DNA of 64,000 nt, from contig NZ_CP038498.1 in the NCBI RefSeq assembly GCF_012427845.1, forward strand, positions 868,001 to 932,000, read 5' to 3'. The notes beneath the pieces are model-generated. The model was not told the DNA's origin. It searched no databases and was given only the letters and a program-made list of their open reading frames with translations. Below are positions 55,884-64,000 of the stretch, piece after piece. The DNA comes from Pectobacterium punjabense (GTDB lineage Bacteria > Pseudomonadota > Gammaproteobacteria > Enterobacterales > Enterobacteriaceae). The translations under genes were made by a program, and so were the position numbers. Numbering within the stretch: position 1 is the stretch's first letter; each line of letters starts with the position of its first letter.

Positions 55884-55912
55884 AACCCAGTCGATTGTTG
55901 GCTGGGTTTTTT
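55884..55912 (+). terminator. Intrinsic terminator of maeB
   Basis: AACCCAG and CTGGGTT form a 7-bp stem around an 11-base loop, followed by TTTTTTA, about 25 bases after the stop. Confidence 0.88.
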
Positions 55913-55914
55913 AT

Positions 55915-56100
55915 TTACCGCAGTTTATCGACCAGATGGTCGCCTAGCCAATATGAGCCGATGAGGCCAAAAACGCCGGCGGGGAATAGCAGGCTATCTG
56001 GGAATAGAGAGACGACGATAACAGTAGAAAAAACACAGAGAATAAATGTCAGTATCATCGAAAGAATATCGAATAAAACAGATTTCACTGCCTTCAGCAT
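55915..56100 (-). CDS. Small two-helix membrane protein
   Basis: 61 residues (MLKAVKSVLFDILSMILTFILCVFSTVIVVSLF... LLFPAGVFGLIGSYWLGDHLVDKLR), two membrane segments, preceded by AGGATGATGG. Its stop lies at the maeB terminator. Family unknown; it is probably a real small gene. Confidence 0.6.
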   Translation of the reverse strand: MLKAVKSVLFDILSMILTFILCVFSTVIVVSLFPDSLLFPAGVFGLIGSYWLGDHLVDKLR

Positions 56101-56295
56101 AAGTCCATCATCCTAATATTGCGTTTCCCTTAATCTCTTACAACATAACACGCCATTTTTAGCAAAACATGGATTTTCCATACCGAGGCATAAGTTAAAT
56201 CAATGGAATAATTTTGGTTTTATGCCATGATCCCGCCTCGTCTATCGGGAGCATTTTCCTCAGATTCGATAAAAACCAACGAGCGAATATCGGTT

Positions 56296-57570
56296 ATGGC
56301 AACAGGCGCAGTGAAAGAAAATACAGTAGAAAAAAACGGTACAGAAAAGCGTCTTCCTTCGCTATTTGGCGGGTCGATGATTATTGCAGGGACGATTATC
56401 GGCGCGGGGATGTTTTCCCTGCCAGTAGTGATGTCGGGCGCTTGGTTTTTCTGGTCATTTGCCGTGTTGGTGTTTACCTGGTTTTGCATGTATCACTCGG
56501 GGTTAATGATACTGGAAGCGAACCTGAATTATCAGAGCGGTGCCAGCTTTGATACGCTGACCAAAGATCTGCTGGGTAAGCGCTGGAATGTCATTAACGG
56601 CATATCAATTGCCTTTGTCCTTTATATCCTGACCTACGCCTATATCTCGGCGAGTGGTTCCATTATCCATCACACGCTTGCTGAGATGTCGTTCGACTTC
56701 TCCGCCCGCCTTGGCGGCTGCCTGTTTGCGCTGTTTGTCGCGTTTACCGTTTGGTGGAGTACGTCGGCGGTGAGCCGCATGACCGCATTTTTTTTGGCGG
56801 CGAAGGTGCTGACCTTTTTCATGACGTTCGGTAGCCTGCTGTGGAACGTCAAGCCTGTGGTTTTACTCAATGTTGCGGAAGAAGCCCCCAGCTATCTTCC
56901 CTATGTGCTGATGACGTTACCATTTTGTCTGGCCTCTTTTGGTTTTCACGGCAACGTTCCCAGTTTGGTGAAACATTACGGTCACAAGCCACTGGTAATC
57001 AAGCGTTGCCTGTTTATTGGCAGCGTGCTGGCGCTGGTGATGTATGCCATCTGGCTGATTGGTACGATGGGAAATATTGCCCGTCCTGATTTTATCGGGA
57101 TTGCGGAGCGGGGCGGTAATATTGACGTTCTGGTGCAGACGCTAGGCGGGGTGTTGAACAGCCCTTATCTGGATGTGCTGCTCACCGTCTTTTCCAATTT
57201 TGCTGTTGCCTGTTCGTTTCTTGGGGTGACGCTGGGGCTGTTTGATTATCTGGCCGATTTGCTGAAATTTGACGATAGCCGAACGGGAAGAGCCAAAACG
57301 GCCTTGGTGACCTTTCTACCGCCTATTATTGGCGGGTTGGTATATCCGAACGGCTTTATTTACGCCATTGGGTTTGCCGGGCTGGCAGCTACCGTATGGG
57401 CGGTGATTACGCCTGCGCTGCTGGCGCTTGCCTCGCGTCGTCGTTTCGGTAGTCCGCTGTACCGCGTGCGGGGCGGCAATGCGACGATCGCGCTGGTGCT
57501 ATTATTTGGCATCGGCACCGCGCTGATACATATTCTTTCCAGCCTCGATCTGCTACCGGTTTATCGCTAA
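56296..57570 (+). CDS. mtr: Tryptophan permease Mtr
   Basis: I start at ATG 56296 ([22 protein letters not shown]); the upstream frame adds 23 residues without support. 424 residues, eleven membrane segments, following E. coli Mtr closely ([68 protein letters not shown]; ending [14 protein letters not shown]). High-affinity tryptophan uptake by proton symport. No TrpR or TyrR box was recognised. Confidence 0.94.
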   Translation: MATGAVKENTVEKNGTEKRLPSLFGGSMIIAGTIIGAGMFSLPVVMSGAWFFWSFAVLVFTWFCMYHSGLMILEANLNYQSGASFDTLTKDLLGKRWNVINGISIAFVLYILTYAYISASGSIIHHTLAEMSFDFSARLGGCLFALFVAFTVWWSTSAVSRMTAFFLAAKVLTFFMTFGSLLWNVKPVVLLNVAEEAPSYLPYVLMTLPFCLASFGFHGNVPSLVKHYGHKPLVIKRCLFIGSVLALVMYAIWLIGTMGNIARPDFIGIAERGGNIDVLVQTLGGVLNSPYLDVLLTVFSNFAVACSFLGVTLGLFDYLADLLKFDDSRTGRAKTALVTFLPPIIGGLVYPNGFIYAIGFAGLAATVWAVITPALLALASRRRFGSPLYRVRGGNATIALVLLFGIGTALIHILSSLDLLPVYR

Positions 57571-57648
57571 GCCATGTGTGTTTACCCGCCTTGCCTGCTC
57601 AAGCAGAAGAGGCGGGATGGTTCGCGCCAGATAACGACTCTCAGATAG

Positions 57649-58101
57649 CTATGATTTCCGCACCTGCTGTAACCACTTGTCCAGTTCATTCGCAAATTGC
57701 TGACGATCGCGCTGGTTTAAGGCGCTGGGGCCACCGGTCTGTATCCCGCTGGCGCGCATGGTGTCCATAAAATCCCGCATGTTCAGGCGTTCCCGAATCG
57801 TATCTGGCGTATAGCGCTCACCGCGCGGGTTCAACGCGATGCCCCCTTTTTCTATCACTTCCGATGCTAGTGGAATATCGGCGGTGATCACCAGATCGCC
57901 CGCTTCAACGCGGCGCACAATTTCATTGTCGGCGACGTCAAAGCCTGCGGAAACGCGCAGCGTACGAATAAAGCGCGATGGCGGCACTTTTATGGTCTGA
58001 TTAGCGACCAACGTGACCTGCATTTGTGTGCGATCCGCCGCGCGAAAGAGCACTTCTTTGATGACGTTAGGGCAGGCGTCGGCATCGACCCAAATCTGCA
58101 T
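57649..58101 (-). CDS. yaiI: UPF0178 protein YaiI
   Basis: 150 residues with the PIN-like start [24 protein letters not shown] and [25 protein letters not shown], as in E. coli YaiI. Function unknown; the fold suggests a nuclease-like protein. It follows hemF by 3 bases, so is co-transcribed with it. Confidence 0.93.
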   Translation of the reverse strand: MQIWVDADACPNVIKEVLFRAADRTQMQVTLVANQTIKVPPSRFIRTLRVSAGFDVADNEIVRRVEAGDLVITADIPLASEVIEKGGIALNPRGERYTPDTIRERLNMRDFMDTMRASGIQTGGPSALNQRDRQQFANELDKWLQQVRKS

Positions 58102-58104
58102 GAC

Positions 58105-59115
<1,011 letters not shown>

Positions 59116-59218
59116 TCACCTGTTGTGTGATTCCTGATAGCGGCGCGCAATTTGCGATTGCGTCTGATAAAAATCACGCGATAATCACGATTTACCTTAT
59201 TGAAAAATGGCGACTGTG

Positions 59219-59644
59219 ATGGAAATCCGCATATTCAGGCAGGATGACTTTGAAGCCGTGATCACCCTCTGGGAACGTTGCGATTTGCTGCGCCCGTGGA
59301 ACGATCCTGAAATGGACATCGAACGTAAGCTTAATCACGATCCCGATCTGTTTCTGGTCGCAGAGGTGAACGGCGAAATCGTAGCATCGGTGATGGGCGG
59401 TTACGACGGCCACCGTGGATCGGCATACTATTTGGGCGTACACCCTGATTTTCGTGGGCGCGGCATTGCTAACGCGTTGATTAGCCGCCTGGAGAAAAAG
59501 CTCATTGCCCGCGGCTGTCCGAAGATCCACCTGATGGTGCGTGAAGATAACGACGCCGTGATCGGTATGTATGAAAAACTCGACTATGAGATCGTCGATA
59601 GCGTCACGTTAGGAAAACGCCTGATTGAAGATCGGGAATATTGA
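59219..59644 (+). CDS. ypeA: GNAT acetyltransferase YpeA
   Basis: Start at ATG 59219 ([22 protein letters not shown]) gives 141 residues, the length of E. coli YpeA; ATG 59207 adds four. Motif [38 protein letters not shown] is the acetyl-CoA-binding loop. Substrate unknown. Divergent from hemF. Confidence 0.93.
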   Translation: MEIRIFRQDDFEAVITLWERCDLLRPWNDPEMDIERKLNHDPDLFLVAEVNGEIVASVMGGYDGHRGSAYYLGVHPDFRGRGIANALISRLEKKLIARGCPKIHLMVREDNDAVIGMYEKLDYEIVDSVTLGKRLIEDREY

Positions 59645-59701
59645 TTCGTTCTTTCACTGATACTAAATCGCTATTCGCCCTCCTTTATCCTCATTCTACG
59701 T

Positions 59702-59732
59702 AAAAAGTGCGCCTCCGTAAGCGCACTTTTTT
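59702..59732 (+). terminator. Intrinsic terminator of ypeA
   Basis: AAAAGTGCGC-CTCCGTAA-GCGCACTTTT, a 10-bp stem followed by TTCATT, about 60 bases after the stop. Confidence 0.9.
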
Positions 59733-59818
59733 CATTCATCCTCAATGTGTTACTTCGAACTGTAATGATATTGCAGGTAATTTGTTAGACTTTGTGGGTA
59801 ACAGTTTTCATTTGTAAA

Positions 59819-59840
59819 ACGATTCTTATTTGTATTATTA
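59819..59840. promoter_or_regulatory. Candidate Fur box before fusB
   Basis: ACGATTCTTATTTGTATTATTA read in reverse gives AATACAAATAAGAATCGT, resembling divergent Fur boxes (AATGCAAATAAGAATCATT type). It sits about 130-150 bases before the fusB start in an AT-rich promoter region. Iron control of a ferredoxin-uptake operon is expected, but the match is imperfect. Confidence 0.45.
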
Positions 59841-59971
59841 TTTATTAATGTTGAGTCATCTGTATTGACATTGTTTTCCGTGTCTTGCTGTTGCTTACAC
59901 TTTATTGCCTGGAAGATAGTGATTGCCCTACTGACACCAGGAAGTTGATGTTCAAGAGATGGAGTTGGATA

Positions 59972-60922
59972 GTGAGTAGTGAAAATCCTCCGGGAGCCTT
60001 ATTAGGTGCGAATCGCACTGGCGGCAGCGCATTGCTGTCTCCTCGCTCTCTTGCTCATTCCTTTTCAACGACTACGTTAACTTCTGATGTGCCTAACTGG
60101 CGTTCTCTGGCCTTTTTTGTTTTGTCCTGCATGGCACATGCGGCATTGGTGATTTTCTTTTTATTGCACACTTCCCCGAAAGAAAGCATTGAAGAGATGG
60201 CGGGAAACGCAGGCGGAAGCATGCAGGTGACGATGATGGCTGCCGCGATGTCACAGGCTGCTGATACGTCGCCACCCGCAGCCGACCCTCCCGTTGCCCA
60301 ACCTACTCCCGTCGTGATGCCGATTTTAACGCCGTTACCAGAACACCCCAACCCAGTCATTAAACAGCCTGTCATTGAGCGCAAGCCCGTTACGCCCGTT
60401 GCGGAAAAAAAACCGCCAGTGCGTGAGAAGCCGCAGGCCGAAAAGAAGCCTGAGAACAAACCGAAACAGCAACAGCAGGCTACGCAGCAGCAGGCAGAGA
60501 AAAAGAGCGAGTCTCCCATAGCCACAAGCCAGACCGGTGACGCGCCTTCTCCAATGCCATCTTCTGTTGGTATGCCAGGCAGTGCAGCGACGGCCAAAGC
60601 AGGAGAAAGCGATAGCGGTCAGGCGGCACGTGGTGCAGGGAAGAGCAATAGCCAAAATTTCAAAGCGCTGCATCGCCGCGTAAATTATCCCGCGCGGGCA
60701 AAAGCGCTGGGCGTGGAAGGAAAAGTGCGCGTCAAGTTCGATATTACCGGTAGCGGTACCGTTACTAACGTACAGATTCTGTCTGAAACGCCAGATGGCG
60801 TATTTGGTGATGACGTAGTGAAAGATATGGCGCGTTGGCGTTATAGGACAGAGGCTCCGGTTGATAATCAGGTGGTTTCCATCGTTTTCAAACTGAATGG
60901 CCATATTCAGGTTGATGATTAG
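59972..60922 (+). CDS. fusB: TonB-like energy transducer of the ferredoxin uptake system
   Basis: I start at GTG 59972 (MSSENPPGALLGANRTGG), with GGAG seven bases upstream, giving 316 residues; earlier starts lack support. One membrane anchor (SLAFFVLSCMAHAALVIFFLL, about 45-65), a long Pro/Lys/Gln periplasmic spacer (PVIERKPVTPVAEKKPPVREKP... KPKQQQQATQQQ) and a C-terminal TonB domain (RRVNYPARAKALGVEGKVRVKFDITGSGTVTNVQ). It precedes fusA and fusC. In Pectobacterium FusB energises import of ferredoxin by direct contact with the substrate. Confidence 0.9.
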   Translation: MSSENPPGALLGANRTGGSALLSPRSLAHSFSTTTLTSDVPNWRSLAFFVLSCMAHAALVIFFLLHTSPKESIEEMAGNAGGSMQVTMMAAAMSQAADTSPPAADPPVAQPTPVVMPILTPLPEHPNPVIKQPVIERKPVTPVAEKKPPVREKPQAEKKPENKPKQQQQATQQQAEKKSESPIATSQTGDAPSPMPSSVGMPGSAATAKAGESDSGQAARGAGKSNSQNFKALHRRVNYPARAKALGVEGKVRVKFDITGSGTVTNVQILSETPDGVFGDDVVKDMARWRYRTEAPVDNQVVSIVFKLNGHIQVDD

Positions 60923-60998
60923 TCGTGAGCATTACATGCAGTACATACAACAATAATTTTATTTCTTAATAATTGGATTTATTGGGGACTTTGAATAA

Positions 60999-63584
60999 AT
61001 GAATAAGAACGTCTATTTAATGATGCTGCTGTCATTATTATCAGGGCCTGCACTTGCACAGCAAAATGACACCTCTGCCGATGAAAATCAGCAAAAGAAA
61101 AATGCGGAAACCGAAGAGGAACAGCAGAGCGATACCTCTTCGGAAAATAGTGAAGATACCATTTTGGTGCGCTCAACCCCGACCAGTCAGTCGATGGGAA
61201 CACAGATTCTTAATGCCGAGCAGATTAAAAAGATGCCTACTGGCAACGGTTCGGTAAGCGAGTTATTGAAGAATAACCCCGCGGTGCAGTTCTCGAATAC
61301 GGCGAATAGTAGCAATACGCCGGGTGAGCTGGCACCAGAAAACGTCTCGTTCCACGGCGAGAAGTTTTATAACAATAACTTTATGATCGACGGGTTATCG
61401 AATAATAGCAATATTCACCCCGGTGCTAATGGTGGTGAATTGCAGAAAGATCCAGATGGTTATAGACCTTGGGATTTACCTGCGGGTGGTACACAATCAT
61501 TCTGGATTAACTCGGAGCTGATTGAATCACTGGAGGTGTTTGACAGTAACGTGTCCGCTAAGTACGGTAATTTTACTGGTGGCGTGGTTGATGCCCGCCT
61601 GATGGACCCTAAACTGGATAAAGCATCAGGTAAGGTTTCTTACCGTACCTCGCGTGACAGTTGGACCAGTTATCACGTCGATTCTGGAATCAGCGATGAG
61701 TTCTACTCTGGAACTAACCTGTTCTATCAACCAAAATTTAAAAAGCAATTTTATTCTGCCACTTTCAACCAACCATTGAGTGATAAAGCCGGTTTTATTT
61801 TTGCCTATAACCGTCAGCAGTCAGATATTCCCTATTATCATCAGTACTTACAACAGTGGGACGATCAGGAACGGATTAGTGAAACCTATCTGTTAAAAGG
61901 TACTTATCTGACGGACAGTGGCGATATTATCCGTATGACCGGCATGTATTCCCCACATGAATCTAAATATTATAAAAAAGATGTGAAGAACGGCTCATTT
62001 ACCAATACCGGTGGTGGCTATCGCTTCAATATGGAGTGGGAACACAATACCAATTGGGGTAAAATGACTAGCCTAGCGGGCTATCAGTTTGAGCAAAATA
62101 ATATTGAACATGAGGATAATTCCTTTAAGCAATGGCGACGCTTTAATAGTACGTTTACTTCTAATGTCATTGACTGGAGTAGTACTGGTGGTTTGAATAA
62201 CCAAAGTGCTAACATTGGAGGTTATGGGGAATATTCGACCGAAAAGACGACTACGACATTAAAGCAAAATTATGAATTAAATCCTTTGGTATTATTCGGA
62301 GCTAACCATCAAATTGATTTTGGTTGGGAAACTAATTTATATAGTGCGCAATATCGACGGTTTAATGATGTGTACTCTACTGGTGCTGTTACGCTTCAGC
62401 CTAATGTAGTTTGCGGGGTTGGCGATGAATATTGTATAGCAGGAGAGCAATATTTTAAAACCCGGAGTCTATATCCCGCTCGCACTGTTGAGGGAAACTA
62501 TACGGACTATATGGCATATCTACAAAATAGTATGAGTTATGGGCGTCTAGAAATAACACCGGGAGTTCGTGTTAGTTACGACGATTTTTTAAGTAACTTG
62601 GATATTGCTCCTCGATTTTCCGCTTCCTATGATGTTTTTGGCGACCGTTCAACTCGCTTATTTGGCGGAGCAAATCGCTATTATGGTCAAAGCGTATTGG
62701 CTTATAAATTACGTTCTGGTATCACATCTTTTGTGTCACAAACACGCACCAGTGCTAGTGATCCTTGGCGTTCGAATCCTTCAAGAGTAAGTGGTACTGA
62801 TTACAATATTTCTGATTTGAAAACTCCTTATAGTGATGAGTTAAGTTTTGGCCTGTCACAGCGAGTTATGAATACCATCTGGACGGCTAAATGGGTTAAT
62901 CGTCAGGGGAAAGATCAGTTTGGTCGTGAGTCAAAGATGGGGAGTGATGGAAAGCGTTACAACGTGATGAATAATTCCGCTAAAACAGAAGGAAATACGT
63001 TCTCATTGAAAGTTGAACCCATCAGTCCACATCGTTTCCGTCTTGCTGAAGTTAATTGGTCCTTGGGGGCGAGTCTTGCGAAAAACAAAGTTAATTCGCA
63101 GCTTGATTACGACGACACCGATCAGGATGACGGCAGAGTTATTTTTGACGGTAAGTTAATAAACCGGGGTGAGATGGATTCTATGAATTTTAATACCCCA
63201 TGGCGTGCTTTCCTGAATGTGGATACTTATTTTCCCGCAATCCGCCTTAATTGGGGGCAGCGTGTAGGTTATACCGCGGGATATAAAGGGTATGACGTCT
63301 CTGCGCTTTTTGTTCAATGTCCTGGTGGTCACGTGGCGTGCGGTAATGAGTCAGGTAACTTCACGGAATATACAGGGATGAAATACGATGATTTTATCTC
63401 TTACGATTGGCGCTTATCTTACTCGCAACCACTCTATAAGAATCAGACGTTGGACATCACGCTAGATGTGCTGAACGTTCTGGATAACGTCGTGGAAACT
63501 CAGCAAACTACGAACATCGGCAAAAGAACCGTAACCTACAAACCTGGCCGTCAGTTCTGGCTTGGCGTCGCTTACACCTGGTAA
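60999..63584 (+). CDS. fusA: TonB-dependent plant-ferredoxin receptor FusA
   Basis: 861 residues. Signal peptide MNKNVYLMMLLSLLSGPALAQ, then an unusual acidic/Gln-rich linker (about 22-50), TonB-box-like EDTILVRS, plug (GTQILNAEQIKKMPTGNGSVSELLKNNPAVQFS... KYGNFTGGVVDARLMDP) and a large 22-strand-type barrel ending WLGVAYTW. No STN domain. The long extracellular loops include CGVGDEYCIAGEQYF. FusA binds [2Fe-2S] plant ferredoxin and is parasitised by M-type pectocins. It lies between TonB-like fusB and protease fusC. Codon use is AT-richer in the middle of the gene (about 62100-63000). Confidence 0.92.
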   Translation: MNKNVYLMMLLSLLSGPALAQQNDTSADENQQKKNAETEEEQQSDTSSENSEDTILVRSTPTSQSMGTQILNAEQIKKMPTGNGSVSELLKNNPAVQFSNTANSSNTPGELAPENVSFHGEKFYNNNFMIDGLSNNSNIHPGANGGELQKDPDGYRPWDLPAGGTQSFWINSELIESLEVFDSNVSAKYGNFTGGVVDARLMDPKLDKASGKVSYRTSRDSWTSYHVDSGISDEFYSGTNLFYQPKFKKQFYSATFNQPLSDKAGFIFAYNRQQSDIPYYHQYLQQWDDQERISETYLLKGTYLTDSGDIIRMTGMYSPHESKYYKKDVKNGSFTNTGGGYRFNMEWEHNTNWGKMTSLAGYQFEQNNIEHEDNSFKQWRRFNSTFTSNVIDWSSTGGLNNQSANIGGYGEYSTEKTTTTLKQNYELNPLVLFGANHQIDFGWETNLYSAQYRRFNDVYSTGAVTLQPNVVCGVGDEYCIAGEQYFKTRSLYPARTVEGNYTDYMAYLQNSMSYGRLEITPGVRVSYDDFLSNLDIAPRFSASYDVFGDRSTRLFGGANRYYGQSVLAYKLRSGITSFVSQTRTSASDPWRSNPSRVSGTDYNISDLKTPYSDELSFGLSQRVMNTIWTAKWVNRQGKDQFGRESKMGSDGKRYNVMNNSAKTEGNTFSLKVEPISPHRFRLAEVNWSLGASLAKNKVNSQLDYDDTDQDDGRVIFDGKLINRGEMDSMNFNTPWRAFLNVDTYFPAIRLNWGQRVGYTAGYKGYDVSALFVQCPGGHVACGNESGNFTEYTGMKYDDFISYDWRLSYSQPLYKNQTLDITLDVLNVLDNVVETQQTTNIGKRTVTYKPGRQFWLGVAYTW

Positions 63585-63590
63585 ATCCTA

Positions 63591-63634
63591 TGCCCCGTCA
63601 TACGTCGCATGCCGACGTATGACGGGGCATTTTT
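63591..63634 (+). terminator. Strong hairpin terminator between fusA and fusC
   Basis: A 17-bp perfect inverted repeat (TGCCCCGTCATACGTCG and its complement around CATGC) is followed by TTTTTGC, immediately after the fusA stop. As an intrinsic terminator it would cut fusC expression relative to fusA unless read through or served by a separate promoter in the 70 bases beyond. Confidence 0.9.
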
Positions 63635-63706
63635 GCATTCTGCATATTTACATATTTACATTCAGACATTGCCTTACAGGCAAACATAAAAAACAAAAAG
63701 GTTGTT

Positions 63707-64000
63707 ATGAACTGGAAGAAGTGTTGCTGGTTATCGCTAACGGCTGTCGGCCTGTTAGCGGGAAGCGTTGTGAGTCAGGCTGAAGAAATAAAAATCCCGT
63801 TGCCGGTTATTAAAGAAGGCACGCTGACGAACGGGTTGCGTTATACCCTTGTGCCGCTGGAAGGATCGAAGGCGCGGGTTGATATTCGCCTGATTGTTGA
63901 TGTCGGCTCGATCGATGAAAACGACAATGAATCCGGTGTGGCGCACATGGTGGAGCACATGGTGTTTCGCGCCAGCGACGCCTTTCCTCAAGGTGTGAGC
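63707..64000 (+). CDS. fusC: M16-family metalloprotease FusC, 5' part only
   Basis: The frame runs to the window end. Signal peptide MNWKKCCWLSLTAVGLLAGSVVSQAEE is followed by IKIPLPVIKEGTLTNGLRYTLVPLEGS and the inverted zinc motif HxxEH in SGVAHMVEHMVF (about residues 80-84). M16 proteases of this type cleave ferredoxin in the periplasm; FusC does so for plant ferredoxin imported by FusA/FusB. A fusD ABC transporter is expected beyond the window. Confidence 0.92.
   Translation, partial: MNWKKCCWLSLTAVGLLAGSVVSQAEEIKIPLPVIKEGTLTNGLRYTLVPLEGSKARVDIRLIVDVGSIDENDNESGVAHMVEHMVFRASDAFPQGVS

Overview
The window reads as chromosome of a soft-rot enterobacterium, most likely Pectobacterium. The core genes (acs-yjcH-actP, smpB-ssrA, ratA-ratB, bamE, recN, nadK, grpE, mntH, maeB, mtr, hemF, ypeA) are close in length and sequence to their Escherichia coli counterparts. 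They alternate with plant cell-wall functions: a rhamnogalacturonan lyase, a KdgR-box pectin-oligomer transporter, a xyloside pair, a galactan operon with a GH53 galactanase, and a ferredoxin-piracy (Fus) operon. Assignments come from reading the sequence and from family knowledge; no searches were run.

Layout. 1-2.4 kb: the 3' end of a PL4 lyase, then an Rpn-family nuclease gene flanked on both sides by a 74-bp hairpin-rich repeat. 2.4-6.5 kb: acetate uptake and activation (acs-yjcH-actP). 6.5-8.5 kb: mostly non-coding, with one small PAS-like orphan gene. 8.5-12.6 kb: a TonB-dependent transducer receptor broken by one stop codon, followed by an intact ECF sigma factor and FecR-type regulator behind a Fur box. 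12.8-31.7 kb: transporters and metabolic genes (AI-2E permease, GPH transporters, fructuronate reductase, MetY, L,D-transpeptidase, YbeM, CybB, NifJ, GH43 xylosidase).

32.5-36.3 kb is an accessory patch next to ssrA. It holds the ruins of a P4-type satellite: a frameshifted integrase N-terminus fused to the C-terminus of a P4-alpha-like primase, a second primase-tail fragment, and two roughly 115-bp direct repeats carrying P4-like GGTGAACA iterons. Between the repeats sits a compact toxin-antitoxin module in which the YhfG-type Fic antitoxin is fused to an N-terminal helix-turn-helix domain. This is the best candidate for a poorly described system in the window, with the Rpn gene second: it has an excellent internal ribosome binding site that would give a 69-residue intragenic C-terminal protein.

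36.3-44 kb is conserved core with recognisable LexA, sigma-32 and Fur control sites. 45.6-53 kb is an AT-richer galactan ABC transporter, secreted galactanase and LacI regulator. 53.4-59.7 kb is core metabolism, with an ERIC element before maeB. 59.9-64 kb is fusB-fusA-fusC, cut by the window end. FusA binds plant ferredoxin at the outer membrane, FusB energises import, and FusC cleaves the ferredoxin to release iron; a strong hairpin terminator lies between fusA and fusC.
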